NCBI GenBank assembly: GCA_024346935.1
Contig: AP024878.1
Span: 1,550,001-1,614,000, forward strand
DNA length: 64,000 nucleotides
Reading direction: 5' to 3'
DNA from: Vibrio inusitatus
GTDB lineage: Bacteria; Pseudomonadota; Gammaproteobacteria; Enterobacterales; Vibrionaceae
How positions within the stretch are numbered: the first letter of the stretch is position 1; the number at the start of each line of letters is the position of its first letter. Below the pieces are notes generated by a model. It worked only from the letters and a program-made list of their open reading frames with translations. It had not been told where the DNA came from and made no database searches. A program made the position numbers and the translations under genes. Shown here piece by piece: positions 52,060 to 61,379 of this stretch.

Positions 52060-54951
52060 TTATTGTGCCGCTAGCTCTACCGCTAGCTTATCAATGTCAT
52101 TTAATAGTTTTTCGAAATCTGACAGGGTCAGACACGGATTCAAAATTGTAAATTTCAGTGCTGAATGACCATTTACCACCGTCTCGCCCAATACAGCGAC
52201 GCCACGAACTAAGGCTTCGATACGTACTTTCTGATTTAGCTTGTCTAAACGACACGCATCAAGGTGCTTGCAACGGAACAAAACTGTCGACAATGCAGGG
52301 GCCGCCAAGAGCTCAAACATCTCATGTCCTTGTACCATCTTCGCCACTTGCTGAGTTTGTTCTAGCAGATGATCGTACATTGCACCTAGCGCTTTCGGGC
52401 CGACATTTTGCATGGTCATATACACCTTAAGCGCATCAAATCGCTTGGTGGTAGCCATAGTTTTGTCGACAAGATTGGGTAGCTCATCGTGTTCACGGTT
52501 CAGATAGTCTGCGTGGTGTAACAGATAATCGAAGTTGGCTTTATCTTTAACCAACAACGAACCGCAGCTGATTGTTTGATAGAACAGCTTATGGAAGTCA
52601 ACCGATACTGAATCTGCTTTCTCTATGCCTTTTAGACGATCTTTGTGGCTACTCAGAATGAGAGCGCCGCCATAAGCACCATCTACGTGAAGCCAAAGGT
52701 TTTCGCGCTCAGCAATGCTTGCCATCACTTCAATATCATCAATAGCGCCATGATCTGTCGTCCCTGCAGTTGCCACAACAGCAAACGGCATTAAACCCTC
52801 GGCCTTAGCACTAGCAATAGTCTCAGCCAGAGCTTCTGTATCCATTGTGCCGTCATCAAAGGTGTTCACGCAGATCACTGACTTTTCACCCAGCCCCATC
52901 CAAGCTGCAGATTTTTGCACGGTAAAGTGGGATTTATCTGAGCAGATGATACGAAGCTTATCTGCGTAATCTGGATTGCCTAGCTTTTGGATGGAGTGCT
53001 TGCTGGTAATATCAGCAAACCAATCACGTGCGAGCAGTAGGCCCATTTGGTTACTTTGAGTACCACCACTGGTAAACACACCATCTGAGTTTTCACCCAT
53101 CTGGTATTGCTGACAAAGCCAATTAACCACTTTTTGCTCGACATAAGTCGCAGCTGAAGCTTGATCCCATGAATCCATTGACTGATTAAGACCCGCAATC
53201 ATCGCTTCCGCTGCAACCGCTGGCATGAGAGGTGGAGTATGAAGGTGCGCAATACAGTTAGGGTGTTGAACCATAATCGAGTTTTTGGCAATTAAATCTG
53301 AAGCGTCATTGATAACTTCAGTCAGATTTTGATTTCCTGAATCTAAATTAACATGATTAATTTGTTCTTCTAGCGCTTTGGGATCCATACCAGAATACGG
53401 CTTATCTACCGCTTCAAATACAGACTTCATTGCATCAACGGTGTGATGCATTACACTGGCAAATTCATCTGCGCCCTGTGCGCCAGTATGAATAAAGTGT
53501 TTTTGCCACTGTTTGTTGGTTGGCTCTGGGTCAAGTAAAGAACCACCTGCAGCAAGGATAGCTTGCTCCATGATTTTAAGAGCAAAATCAATCTGCGCGT
53601 AAGAGATAATGATTGGTGGCAAGAAACGAATCACACTGCCGTCACGACCACCCTTTTCTACCATCAAGCCACGCTCAAGCGCCGCTCGTTGAATCGCAAG
53701 AGTCAGCTCTCCATCAGCAACACGCTCGCCAAACTTATTGCACTCACCGCTTGGCTTAACGATCTCGACGCCAAGCATCAAGCCTTTACCGCGTACTTCT
53801 GCAATACAGTTAACACGACGTTGAATCGCTTCAAGACCTTCTCTTAGGTACTGACCTGCTTTTGCAGCATGCTCAACCAAACCATCGCGCTCAATTATCT
53901 CTAGCGCTTTAGCGCCCGATACCATTGCCAATTGGTTTCCACGGAAAGTGCCAGTATGCTCACCCGCATTCCATGTGTCGTTCTCTTTCTTGAATACAAG
54001 TAGAGACATCGGAAGGCCGCCACCAATTGCCTTAGATAGACATAGGATGTCAGGAGAAATGCCCGCTTCTTCAAATGCAAAACGGTAACCTGTTTTACCC
54101 ACACCACATTGAATTTCATCCAGCACCAAAAGGATATTGTGTTCATCACAGATACGGCGTAGTTCACGTAACCAGAAAGCTGGCGCTGGGATAACCCCAC
54201 CTTCACCTTGAACAGGTTCAACGAAGATAGCTGCTGGCTTCATGATGCCGGCTTCATCGTCACAAAGAAGACGCTCAATGTAACGAATGCTGGCTTTAGC
54301 CCCTGCATCACCGCCAAGACCAAACGGGCAACGTAGGCTATACGGGAACGGCATAAAGTGAACATCAGACATAAGTCCGGTGCGACGCGCTTTTGTGCCA
54401 AGGTTACCCATCATGCCCATAGTACCGTTGGTCATGCCATGGTAGGCACCTCTAAATGCAAATACAGTATTACGACCTGTAGTCTGCTTAGCCAACTTAA
54501 TCGCAGCTTCAACAGCATCTGCGCCTGAAGGACCACAGAACTGAATTGCAGAGTTTTTAGAAAACTCTTCCGGAAGAAACGCTTTTACTCGTTTAATAAA
54601 GGTATCTTTAGCCTGAGTCGTAATATCCAGTGTTTGATAAGGCAAGCCACTTTCTAGCTGCTCTTTCAGCGCTTGATTAATCTCAGGATGGTTGTAACCC
54701 AAGGCCAACGTGCCCGCACCTGCCAAGCAGTCCAAAAACATTTGGCCGCGAGTATCTTCAACTAACGCGCCATAAGCACGTTTGATAGCAAGAGGGAGAC
54801 GACGTGGATAAGAACGAACTTCAGATTCGTGCTCAGCTTGGTCAATTAACATTTGATCTGGAGTTAGGTCATAAATGCCTTCAACAACAGGGACATCACT
54901 TGAAAAAACAGCACCAGTGGCTGCCATCTCAAATTCAAATGCAGAGCTCAT
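52060..54951 (-). CDS. fused 2,4-diaminobutyrate aminotransferase / 2,4-diaminobutyrate decarboxylase
   Basis: A 963-aa bifunctional PLP enzyme giving 1,3-diaminopropane from aspartate-semialdehyde. The N-terminal half (about 30-450) is a class III aminotransferase, with the PLP lysine region LCLSKAIGGGLPMSL and the VLDEIQCGVGKTGY motif. The C-terminal half (about 480-960) is a group II decarboxylase, with HVDGAYGGALILSS and its lysine in SVSVDFHKLFYQTISCGS. The ATG at 54951 is chosen since TTAGGT lies upstream; the longer frame adds 13 residues without a ribosome site. It is first in the norspermidine cluster, behind a long leader. Confidence 0.9.
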   Translation of the reverse strand: MSSAFEFEMAATGAVFSSDVPVVEGIYDLTPDQMLIDQAEHESEVRSYPRRLPLAIKRAYGALVEDTRGQMFLDCLAGAGTLALGYNHPEINQALKEQLESGLPYQTLDITTQAKDTFIKRVKAFLPEEFSKNSAIQFCGPSGADAVEAAIKLAKQTTGRNTVFAFRGAYHGMTNGTMGMMGNLGTKARRTGLMSDVHFMPFPYSLRCPFGLGGDAGAKASIRYIERLLCDDEAGIMKPAAIFVEPVQGEGGVIPAPAFWLRELRRICDEHNILLVLDEIQCGVGKTGYRFAFEEAGISPDILCLSKAIGGGLPMSLLVFKKENDTWNAGEHTGTFRGNQLAMVSGAKALEIIERDGLVEHAAKAGQYLREGLEAIQRRVNCIAEVRGKGLMLGVEIVKPSGECNKFGERVADGELTLAIQRAALERGLMVEKGGRDGSVIRFLPPIIISYAQIDFALKIMEQAILAAGGSLLDPEPTNKQWQKHFIHTGAQGADEFASVMHHTVDAMKSVFEAVDKPYSGMDPKALEEQINHVNLDSGNQNLTEVINDASDLIAKNSIMVQHPNCIAHLHTPPLMPAVAAEAMIAGLNQSMDSWDQASAATYVEQKVVNWLCQQYQMGENSDGVFTSGGTQSNQMGLLLARDWFADITSKHSIQKLGNPDYADKLRIICSDKSHFTVQKSAAWMGLGEKSVICVNTFDDGTMDTEALAETIASAKAEGLMPFAVVATAGTTDHGAIDDIEVMASIAERENLWLHVDGAYGGALILSSHKDRLKGIEKADSVSVDFHKLFYQTISCGSLLVKDKANFDYLLHHADYLNREHDELPNLVDKTMATTKRFDALKVYMTMQNVGPKALGAMYDHLLEQTQQVAKMVQGHEMFELLAAPALSTVLFRCKHLDACRLDKLNQKVRIEALVRGVAVLGETVVNGHSALKFTILNPCLTLSDFEKLLNDIDKLAVELAAQ

Positions 54952-55306
54952 AGATTTACCTAAATTAGAGTAATGGTTTTCCTTGTTCATATTCAGAACA
55001 ACGGATTAACATTAAGGATATATAGTATGCAAACACCACTTAAAAAGTGCTGCTTAGAAAAATAGTATTTAAAAGGGATGAACTGTCAGATGTGACGGAT
55101 CAAGGCTCAGTAATTATAGTGTAAGCCGGTAGAACGAAGCTGATTGTCAAATTAGATTGATGATACATGTTGGGTGCCTTTCTCAATGCCATCTTCGGCA
55201 TCTTATTCCCATCTATCAAACGAAGGCCGTTTGATACCTACCCTACGTAATATCACTATCAGCTTGAAAGTTTATTACGCGTGTCCCTCAGAGTGCTCTG
55301 AGATTG
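54952..55306 (-). promoter_or_regulatory. long structured leader of the norspermidine operon
   Basis: From a well-formed promoter (55313-55341) to the first gene is about 355 nt. On the transcript, stems are visible in order: CTCAGAG-TG-CTCTGAG (55287-55302), a 9-bp stem TATCAAACG / CGTTTGATA (55214-55236), and TGCC / GGCA (55187-55200). Next comes a uORF and a last weak stem CACTT/AAGTG (about 55038-55050). This size and structure are unusual for a plain 5' UTR and suggest attenuation or a polyamine-responsive element. No known riboswitch was recognised. Confidence 0.55.
55100..55168 (-). CDS. candidate leader peptide of the norspermidine operon
   Basis: A 22-aa uORF on the leader transcript that starts MYHQSNLTISFVLPAYTIIT and ends in Glu-Pro-stop. 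AAAGG lies 10 nt before the ATG. An in-frame ATG at 55201 would give a 33-aa version. A Pro before the stop codon is also seen in TnaC-type arrest peptides, where small ligands block release. Coding potential cannot be proven from one sequence. Confidence 0.35.
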   Translation of the reverse strand: MYHQSNLTISFVLPAYTIITEP

Positions 55307-55312
55307 CGCGGG

Positions 55313-55341
55313 AATTTAGCAAGAAAACGTGATCTTATCAA
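55313..55341 (-). promoter_or_regulatory. sigma-70 promoter of the norspermidine operon
   Basis: TTGATA (55336-55341) and TAAATT (55313-55318) on the minus strand, with a 17-bp spacer and TGC just before the -10. Confidence 0.75.
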
Positions 55342-55424
55342 CAGTAAACGTTTGAAACCTGCTATTTATAACCGTAAATTCATTTCAAAATGTTACATGC
55401 ATATCAAATGATAATTTCACAGAT

Positions 55425-55452
55425 AAAAAAGCCTCAGTATTTCCTCTGAGGC
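55425..55452 (-). terminator. intrinsic terminator of the MscS gene
   Basis: GCCTCAG / CTGAGGC stem with an 8-nt loop; the minus strand continues with TTTTTT. Confidence 0.85.
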
Positions 55453-55470
55453 TAGATGCGTGTCTGTGTA

Positions 55471-56316
55471 TCAGTCAGACTTTACTGGAAAGCGCTGTTC
55501 ATACATATCCATAAAATCTTTACGAATTAAGTTTTCTAGATGATTCGCCTTGTCTGTCGGACAAAATATCATGTAGTGAACAATCTGCTCTGCATTGAGG
55601 TTACTCGTTATATGAATGTGAGGCTCCGCACCAGGCAGATCCAAGCCTGCGTGCTTTTCAATCATAGCGTTATAGCGAATCGCAACATCACTAAAATAGG
55701 CGCAATGCTCTTCAATTTTTACTGTTAAATCAGGAATCATCGGGTATAGGTTGACGAAGTCTTTCACTACAATGTGAAAGTTATGATAAACATACCTTTT
55801 CATAAAATTGAGATTCTTCACTGGGTAGGTAAAGAACATGCTATTTGGCAGTGTCGCTGTTTTACCCGTGTAATGATATTGCCCATGATGAAGATCGATC
55901 TCCTGAATCACGGTCGCCATCATATTGTGTTCTAACACTTCTCCGCTTAGTTTTCCAACTTCAATCCAATCACCAATACGAAATGAACGAGAACTGGCTC
56001 TTTGTATTGAACCAGTAAAACAAAGAATAATTTCCTTTGAAGCTACAACAATAGCGACGGCAATTGCGGTGACACTTAGAGCAAACTGATTAATCTCTGA
56101 CTGCCATAAGATAAACAGAATAATAAGGATAAGCGCAAAACTGCCATTCTTAGTCTTTGACATCCAATTGCGCTGTTTTTCCGAAATAAACGCATCATTG
56201 CCACGAATCATAGACAATAAGAAGCGGCGCAATAGCCAAATGACGAGCAAAATTAATGCACTGAAGATACTCTTATACGTAAGAAGAAAATCGACAATTG
56301 GTTGCAGTTTCTCCAC
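55471..56316 (-). CDS. MscS-family mechanosensitive channel
   Basis: A 281-aa small-conductance mechanosensitive-channel family protein. Two N-terminal helices are followed by the pore helix region (QFALSVTAIAVAIVVASKEI ILCFTGSIQRASSRSFRIGD WIEV), where the Gly/Ala-rich helix and the beta-domain entry are typical. The C-terminal beta and alpha/beta domains follow (TATLPNSMFFTYPVKNLNFM is the NxxxxxxPVxN motif). It probably opens on hypo-osmotic shock; some members gate on ligands. A gene symbol is not assigned because several MscS types exist. It is a single gene with its own terminator. Confidence 0.88.
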   Translation of the reverse strand: MEKLQPIVDFLLTYKSIFSALILLVIWLLRRFLLSMIRGNDAFISEKQRNWMSKTKNGSFALILIILFILWQSEINQFALSVTAIAVAIVVASKEIILCFTGSIQRASSRSFRIGDWIEVGKLSGEVLEHNMMATVIQEIDLHHGQYHYTGKTATLPNSMFFTYPVKNLNFMKRYVYHNFHIVVKDFVNLYPMIPDLTVKIEEHCAYFSDVAIRYNAMIEKHAGLDLPGAEPHIHITSNLNAEQIVHYMIFCPTDKANHLENLIRKDFMDMYEQRFPVKSD

Positions 56317-56396
56317 GAGTTACTCCCTAATAGGTATATAAGTGATTGAGAATAAAGGATCTACTCTTAAAAAGAGAACAAATACTTTAACACGAG

Positions 56397-56563
56397 TTAT
56401 ACAATCACAGTAAGTAAATGGCTAGAAATTGCGCAGAAAAAACATTTGAGAACAAAACGAAAACTTTTTAATAAGTAGTTATTCTACAATCAAAAATTCT
56501 AACGCCGTTATCGAGTGTTTTAACAAGCTAGGGTGAACAGTTATTTACTACGATTGGTATTAA
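56397..56563. repeat. MITE-like palindromic repeat, copy B (167 bp)
   Basis: Left end TTATACAATCACAGTAAGTA and right end (minus-strand reading) TTAATACCAATCGTAGTAAA form terminal inverted repeats. The interior (about 56461-56530) matches copy A. It lies between the MscS gene and the tRNA terminator. No protein is encoded. Confidence 0.75.
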
Positions 56564-56652
56564 AGGCTCAAAAAATAACTTTATTGAATTCTATCTAAGA
56601 CAGCAAAGAAATAGAGCCTTCTATCTATAGGCTAAGGTATCTTTAAAATGCA

Positions 56653-56684
56653 AAAAAGCCCTAGCATGACTGCTAGGGCTTTTT
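56653..56684. terminator. terminator of the tRNA operon
   Basis: AAAAAGCCCTAGCA / TGCTAGGGCTTTTT stem with a 4-nt loop; it lies right behind the last tRNA on the minus strand. Confidence 0.9.
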
Positions 56685-56689
56685 GTATT

Positions 56690-56765
56690 TGGAGCGACAC
56701 ACGAGGTTCGAACTCGTGACCTCAACCTTGGCAAGGTTGCGCTCTACCAACTGAGCTAGTGTCGC
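56690..56765 (-). tRNA. tRNA-Gly (GCC)
   Basis: 76 nt; acceptor GCGACAC / GTGTCGC, anticodon loop TTGCCAA, TTCGAAC T-loop and encoded CCA. Confidence 0.97.
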
Positions 56766-56805
56766 TTTCTTACTGCTGACAGCTTGAAGCTGTGAGCTTT
56801 ATAGA

Positions 56806-56892
56806 TGGTGCCCCGGGCCGGACTTGAACCGGCACAGCGCGAACGCCGAGGGATTTTAAATCCCTTGTGTCTACCAATTCCACCACCAGGGC
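56806..56892 (-). tRNA. tRNA-Leu (TAA)
   Basis: 87 nt with the long variable arm of a Leu tRNA; acceptor GCCCTGG / CCGGGGC, anticodon stem AGGGA / TCCCT around TTTAAAA, encoded CCA. Confidence 0.97.
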
Positions 56893-56984
56893 ACGCAAAA
56901 CTTGTTGCGATGCCGATTACTGAAAAGTAAAACACCATCTTCTTACCGCTGACAGCTTTGAACTGTCGGCTATAAGATTAAATA

Positions 56985-57058
56985 TGGAGGCGCCTCCCGG
57001 AGTCGAACCGAGGTCCACGGATTTGCAATCCGCTGCATAGCCACTCTGCCAAGGCGCC
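56985..57058 (-). tRNA. tRNA-Cys (GCA)
   Basis: 74 nt; acceptor GGCGCCT / AGGCGCC, anticodon loop TTGCAAA, encoded CCA. Confidence 0.97.
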
Positions 57059-57102
57059 ATATTCTGTGAGCTGTAAGCATTTAACTTAAAGCTATAATTT
57101 TT

Positions 57103-57178
57103 TGGAGCGACACACGAGGTTCGAACTCGTGACCTCAACCTTGGCAAGGTTGCGCTCTACCAACTGAGCTAGTGTCGC
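57103..57178 (-). tRNA. tRNA-Gly (GCC)
   Basis: Identical in sequence to the tRNA-Gly at 56690; its flanking spacer is also identical over about 250 bp. Confidence 0.97.
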
Positions 57179-57218
57179 TTTCTTACTGCTGACAGCTTGA
57201 AGCTGTGAGCTTTATAGA

Positions 57219-57305
57219 TGGTGCCCCGGGCCGGACTTGAACCGGCACAGCGCGAACGCCGAGGGATTTTAAATCCCTTGTGTCTACCAATTCCACCACC
57301 AGGGC
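57219..57305 (-). tRNA. tRNA-Leu (TAA)
   Basis: Identical in sequence to the tRNA-Leu at 56806. Confidence 0.97.
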
Positions 57306-57397
57306 ACGCAAAACTTGTTGCGATGCCAATTACTGAAAAGTAAAACACCATCTTCTTAGAGCTTTAAGCTGACGCCTAATAGCTATAAGGTTTTATT

Positions 57398-57473
57398 TGG
57401 AGCGACACACGAGGTTCGAACTCGTGACCTCAACCTTGGCAAGGTTGCGCTCTACCAACTGAGCTAGTGTCGC
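57398..57473 (-). tRNA. tRNA-Gly (GCC)
   Basis: Third identical Gly copy; 76 nt with encoded CCA. Confidence 0.97.
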
Positions 57474-57520
57474 ATACTTACAGCTGCTAGCTTTAAGCTG
57501 CCAGCTGTAATATAAAATAA

Positions 57521-57594
57521 TGGAGGCGCCTCCCGGAGTCGAACCGAGGTCCACGGATTTGCAATCCGCTGCATAGCCACTCTGCCAAGGCGCC
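57521..57594 (-). tRNA. tRNA-Cys (GCA)
   Basis: 74 nt, identical to the copy at 56985; promoter-proximal tRNA of the operon. Confidence 0.97.
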
Positions 57595-57635
57595 TCTGTG
57601 TTACTGAAGAATGTTTCTCTTCGGTACGGGGTGGC

Positions 57636-57663
57636 ATTTTACGGATTCACCCCGTTGAGTCAA
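57636..57663 (-). promoter_or_regulatory. promoter of the tRNA operon
   Basis: TTGACT (57658-57663) and TAAAAT (57636-57641) on the minus strand with a 16-bp spacer. The GC-rich GCCACCCCG just downstream of the -10 is the kind of discriminator linked to stringent control. The transcript would cover all seven tRNAs. Confidence 0.85.
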
Positions 57664-57860
57664 TAAAATTTTTATAATTTTGATTCGTTTGCTCGCTTTA
57701 CAAACAAACCGCATGCAAGTGGTTAGATAAGTATCAAATACTGGTCAAATTACGCTTAATTTGAGGTGTTTTTCTGCACTGCAATTTTTACTAACTCTTT
57801 GTTTGTGTTGGCGTGAAGACGCTTAGACATAAAATATTTGCAATTGGTTGTCGCAAATAC

Positions 57861-57885
57861 AAAAAAACCAGCTTTCGCTGGTTTT
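57861..57885 (-). terminator. intrinsic terminator of pgsA
   Basis: AAACCAGC / GCTGGTTT stem with a 4-nt loop and a T-run on the minus strand. Confidence 0.85.
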
Positions 57886-57897
57886 CCAAAATCTATT

Positions 57898-58452
57898 TTA
57901 ATCTTCTGAATGGAGTAGATCGTCTTTGGCTGCCATTAAATACTGGACCATAGACCACAGAGTGAGGACTGTTGCCACATACAAGGACAAGTAGCCTATC
58001 CACACCATCCAATCGTCGTAGCGCCAGATAAGAACCCACAACGCAAACATTTGCGAAAACGTTTTTACTTTACCGATCCAAGATACCGCTACACTAGATC
58101 GCTTACCAATTTCTGCCATCCACTCTCTGAGAGCTGAAATAATGATTTCTCGAGAAATCATTATAATCGCAGGGACTGTAATCCAAATCGTATTGAAGTG
58201 CTCAGCAATCAGCAATAGCGCTGTAGCCACCATGACTTTATCCGCCACAGGGTCTAGAAACGCACCAAAGCGCGAGGTCTGCCCCAATTTGCGAGCAGCA
58301 AGCCCGTCAAGCCAATCGGTAAACCCGGCAACCCAAAACACCATAGCGGCAGTAAACGGAGCCCATGAGGTTGGTAAATAGAACACAATGACAAACACTG
58401 GGATCAAGAATAAGCGGATCATGGTAAGAATGTTTGGGATAGTCAATCGCAT
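57898..58452 (-). CDS. pgsA: CDP-diacylglycerol--glycerol-3-phosphate 3-phosphatidyltransferase
   Basis: A 184-aa inner-membrane enzyme making phosphatidylglycerol phosphate, the committed step to acidic phospholipids. The start [20 protein letters not shown] is typical. The CDP-alcohol phosphotransferase signature DG-x2-AR-x8-G-x3-D-x3-D is complete ([24 protein letters not shown], residues about 49-72). Four to five helices are visible. It is the last gene of the uvrY-uvrC-pgsA block, 77 bp after uvrC and followed by a terminator. Confidence 0.95.
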   Translation of the reverse strand: MRLTIPNILTMIRLFLIPVFVIVFYLPTSWAPFTAAMVFWVAGFTDWLDGLAARKLGQTSRFGAFLDPVADKVMVATALLLIAEHFNTIWITVPAIIMISREIIISALREWMAEIGKRSSVAVSWIGKVKTFSQMFALWVLIWRYDDWMVWIGYLSLYVATVLTLWSMVQYLMAAKDDLLHSED

Positions 58453-58529
58453 TTTATTTACTCTGAAGGCACGTTAAGACAACGCGCTTATCTGACTTTA
58501 AATTTAACCCCAATGTTGCGGGATTTTAG

Positions 58530-60362
58530 TTAGTGTTGCAACGCCTGAACAATCTTTTCTGCCAAAGAATCACTGATACCGGGTACTTTGGCTATTTCTT
58601 CAGCACTGGCACGCTTTAGCTCCTGTAAACCGCCCATATACTTCAACAATGCTTGTCTGCGCTTAGGGCCGACTCCCTCAATGCCCTCAAGAGCACTGGT
58701 GCGCCTTGTTTTACCGCGTTTGGCTCGGTGCCCTGCAATTGCATGGTTGTGGCTCTCGTCGCGTATGTGCTGCATTAAATGGAGGGCTGGCGCATCACTT
58801 GCCAAATTAAACTCATCACCTTCCGCTGTGATCATAGTCTCTAAACCTGGCTTACGCGTAACACCTTTAGCAATACCGATAAGTCTAGGTCGTTTTGGCC
58901 ACTGATCCCAATATTGAGAAATAATCTCTATGGCTCGATTGAGTTGTCCTTTACCACCATCGATGAAAATAATATCCGGGATCTTATCAACATCGAGTTG
59001 CTTAGAGTAGCGACGTTCAAGGACTTGTCCCATAGCCGCGTAGTCATCACCACCGGTAATGCCAGTTATGTTGTAGCGACGATATTCTGGTTTTACCGGG
59101 CCTTCATGATTAAACACGACACAGGAAGCGATGGTGCTCTCACCCATCGTATGGCTGATATCAAAACATTCCATACGCCGGATAGACTCCATATTCAGAA
59201 CCTCTTGAAGCTCCTTGAAGCGCTGTGAAATGGTCATTTTGTGATTAATTTTAGTGGTAATGGCACTTAATGCATTGGTATTTGCTAATTTTAAATAGCG
59301 CCCACGATTACCACTTGGATCTGTATGAAAGGAGACGCGTCTTCCCGCCATCTGTGTCAACGCATCTTGAAAAGCTTGTTCCTCAACCAATAGGCCCGCA
59401 GCAAATATCAAACGACTAGGCAGTGCCCTACCCTCCGACTGATTTAGGTAATACTGACTAATAAAACTATAAAAAATTTCGTCTTGCTGGCTGTTATTGG
59501 GGATTTTTGGAAAGAAACTGCGACTGCCTAAAATCTTGCCCTGACGGATCATCAAAATGTGGATACACGCCACGCCGGACTCTTGAGCATAACCCAGTAC
59601 GTCAATATCATCGAAGCTATCTTCAGATACAAATTGTTGTTCTTGAATGCGTCTTATTGCCTGAATTTGATCGCGAAATTTAGCCGCCTGCTCAAATTTC
59701 AGAGTACGGCTAGCCTCATCCATTTTTTCAATCAGTTGGCCTACTACCAGTTTGTCTTTACCTTGTAAAAACAGGCGAACCCATTGCACAAGGTCTGCAT
59801 ATTCTTCATCAGAAATTACACTAGTGACGCATGGCGCTGCACATCGTCCAATTTGGTACATCAAACACGGTCTAGTGCGATTGGCGTAAATCGTGTCTTC
59901 ACACTGTCTCATTGGCAGTATTTTTTGCAGCAGATGTAAGGTCTGCCTTACTGCGCCAGAATCAGGATAAGGCCCAAAGTACTCCCCTTTACGCTTTTTA
60001 GAACCACGATGAAGGGACAAGCGTGGGTGCTTGTGATTACTGATGAATATATAGGGGTAAGATTTATCGTCTCGAAGCAAAACATTGTACTTGGGTAAGT
60101 ACTGTTTAATGTAGTTATGCTCAAGGATAAGAGCTTCAGTTTCAGTATGGGTCACTGTCACGTCTATATGATCAATGTGACTGACCAGAGCACGTGTTTT
60201 TTCGTTATCGAGTTTTTTTCTGAAGTAACTGCTGAGGCGTTTTTTTAGATCTTTGGCTTTGCCGACATAAATAACAACAGCCTCGGCGTTATACATACGA
60301 TAAACGCCGGGCTGGTCGGTAACCGTTTTTAGAAATGCGGCTGAGTCGAACCCTGTTGTCAC
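58530..60362 (-). CDS. uvrC: excinuclease ABC subunit C
   Basis: A 610-aa UvrC that makes the two incisions of nucleotide-excision repair with UvrA and UvrB. The N-terminal GIY-YIG nuclease ([20 protein letters not shown]), a cysteine-rich patch ([11 protein letters not shown]), the UVR motif that binds UvrB (about 200-240), the RNase H-like second nuclease ([16 protein letters not shown]), and the C-terminal helix-hairpin-helix pair ([20 protein letters not shown]) are all intact. The start is GTG at 60362. Its first base is the last base of the uvrY stop codon (TAGTG), so the genes are translationally coupled. Confidence 0.97.
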   Translation of the reverse strand: MTTGFDSAAFLKTVTDQPGVYRMYNAEAVVIYVGKAKDLKKRLSSYFRKKLDNEKTRALVSHIDHIDVTVTHTETEALILEHNYIKQYLPKYNVLLRDDKSYPYIFISNHKHPRLSLHRGSKKRKGEYFGPYPDSGAVRQTLHLLQKILPMRQCEDTIYANRTRPCLMYQIGRCAAPCVTSVISDEEYADLVQWVRLFLQGKDKLVVGQLIEKMDEASRTLKFEQAAKFRDQIQAIRRIQEQQFVSEDSFDDIDVLGYAQESGVACIHILMIRQGKILGSRSFFPKIPNNSQQDEIFYSFISQYYLNQSEGRALPSRLIFAAGLLVEEQAFQDALTQMAGRRVSFHTDPSGNRGRYLKLANTNALSAITTKINHKMTISQRFKELQEVLNMESIRRMECFDISHTMGESTIASCVVFNHEGPVKPEYRRYNITGITGGDDYAAMGQVLERRYSKQLDVDKIPDIIFIDGGKGQLNRAIEIISQYWDQWPKRPRLIGIAKGVTRKPGLETMITAEGDEFNLASDAPALHLMQHIRDESHNHAIAGHRAKRGKTRRTSALEGIEGVGPKRRQALLKYMGGLQELKRASAEEIAKVPGISDSLAEKIVQALQH

Positions 60363-61006
60363 TAAAGTGTCTCTGTATCCAACATTCCGTGACGAATAGC
60401 TAGGTGGGTCAATTCAACATCACCACTGATATCTAGCTTGTTAAACAGTCTATAGCGGTAACTATTTACAGTTTTAGGGCTAAGGCTCAGTTGTTCCGAA
60501 ATATCGGTTACCTTTTGACCTTTGGTGATCATCAACATAATTTGTAGCTCACGCTCCGAGAGGTCCTTAAAAGGATTATCAGAAGAATGTGACACTTGAC
60601 TCAGAGCCATTTGTTGAGCGATCTCAGGTGAAATGTAGCGTTGACCGCTGTTCACCATTCGAATTGCGTTAACCATTTCATCAGGACCCGCTCCCTTAGT
60701 AAGATAGCCGGCAGCACCAGCTTGCATTACCTTAGTAGGAAATGGATTTTCTGTATGAACAGTCAATACAATAATCTTAACGTCTGGGTTAAAACGTAAG
60801 ATTTTCTTTGTGGCCTCAAGACCACCGATACCGGGCATGTTCATATCCATAAGGATTACATCAACATGGTTATTCCTGCACCATTTTACAGATTCTTCAC
60901 CGCTTTCAGCTTCCCCTGCTACGTTCATTCCACGGACGTCTTCAATAATACGTCTTATCCCTGTGCGTACAAGCTCGTGATCATCTACAAGGAAAACATT
61001 AATCAA
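60362..61006 (-). CDS. uvrY: GacA/UvrY/VarA response regulator
   Basis: A 214-aa response regulator, the partner of the BarA/VarS kinase; in vibrios it is called VarA and drives CsrB-type sRNAs that relieve CsrA control of virulence, quorum sensing and metabolism. The receiver domain has [13 protein letters not shown] at the start and the phospho-acceptor Asp54 (ILMDMNMPG). The LuxR-type HTH spans about 145-205 ([40 protein letters not shown]). Full length. It is the first gene of the uvrY-uvrC-pgsA unit and overlaps uvrC by 1 nt. Confidence 0.95.
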   Translation of the reverse strand: MINVFLVDDHELVRTGIRRIIEDVRGMNVAGEAESGEESVKWCRNNHVDVILMDMNMPGIGGLEATKKILRFNPDVKIIVLTVHTENPFPTKVMQAGAAGYLTKGAGPDEMVNAIRMVNSGQRYISPEIAQQMALSQVSHSSDNPFKDLSERELQIMLMITKGQKVTDISEQLSLSPKTVNSYRYRLFNKLDISGDVELTHLAIRHGMLDTETL

Positions 61007-61379
61007 ACTTGTATCTCCACACTTTTATTTTTTGGCCGCAAAGTTCGTCATGAATGAATCATAACATGCGGTCCTTATTCTACGTTAATGCTGTAGCCAA
61101 CAACATCCAAATATGCTTACTATTCGCCATTTTTACAACAATTTAGTTCAATTATTATGATGTACTGTTGCATTAAACAGATCGTTCGCTCGTTTTTTGT
61201 ACCAAACTCGATCTTGTGCAATAAAAATCATAAGCGTTAACTAAGGATAAAGGTCCATTTTTTATCCAATAAAATCAGTAAATTGAAAAACATTGTTGAT
61301 AGCAACTAAATTCATATAACGGCCTAAGTAAGGGTTTGATATCATAGCCCTTAGTAAGAGTAGCAAAAAGGTTTGCAGA
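61007..61379. other. divergent promoter region uvrY / polB
   Basis: 373 bases with no gene. It contains the LexA-like site at 61163 and AT-rich stretches on both sides. It must carry both the uvrY and polB promoters. Confidence 0.5.
61163..61182 (+). promoter_or_regulatory. candidate LexA box between uvrY and polB
   Basis: TACTGTTGCATTAAACAGAT has the CTGT-N8-ACAG core of a LexA site, with a less AT-alternating middle than the strong box at 12330. It lies about 200 bp from polB and about 155 bp from uvrY. polB is SOS-induced in E. coli. Confidence 0.6.

Larger units (their letters stand above)
56690..57353. repeat. tandem duplication inside the tRNA cluster
   Basis: 56690-56940 and 57103-57353 carry the same Gly-spacer-Leu-spacer unit, 413 bp apart. 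I see one base difference, in the spacer after the Leu gene (56913 G, 57326 A). After CTTCTTA the two diverge. Confidence 0.9.

Noticed and set aside
56756..57351. Two identical 60-aa open frames (56756-56938 and 57169-57351) and a 76-aa frame at 56917
   Set aside because: They run through tRNA-Leu and tRNA-Cys genes; such frames are classic spurious proteins made of tRNA sequence.
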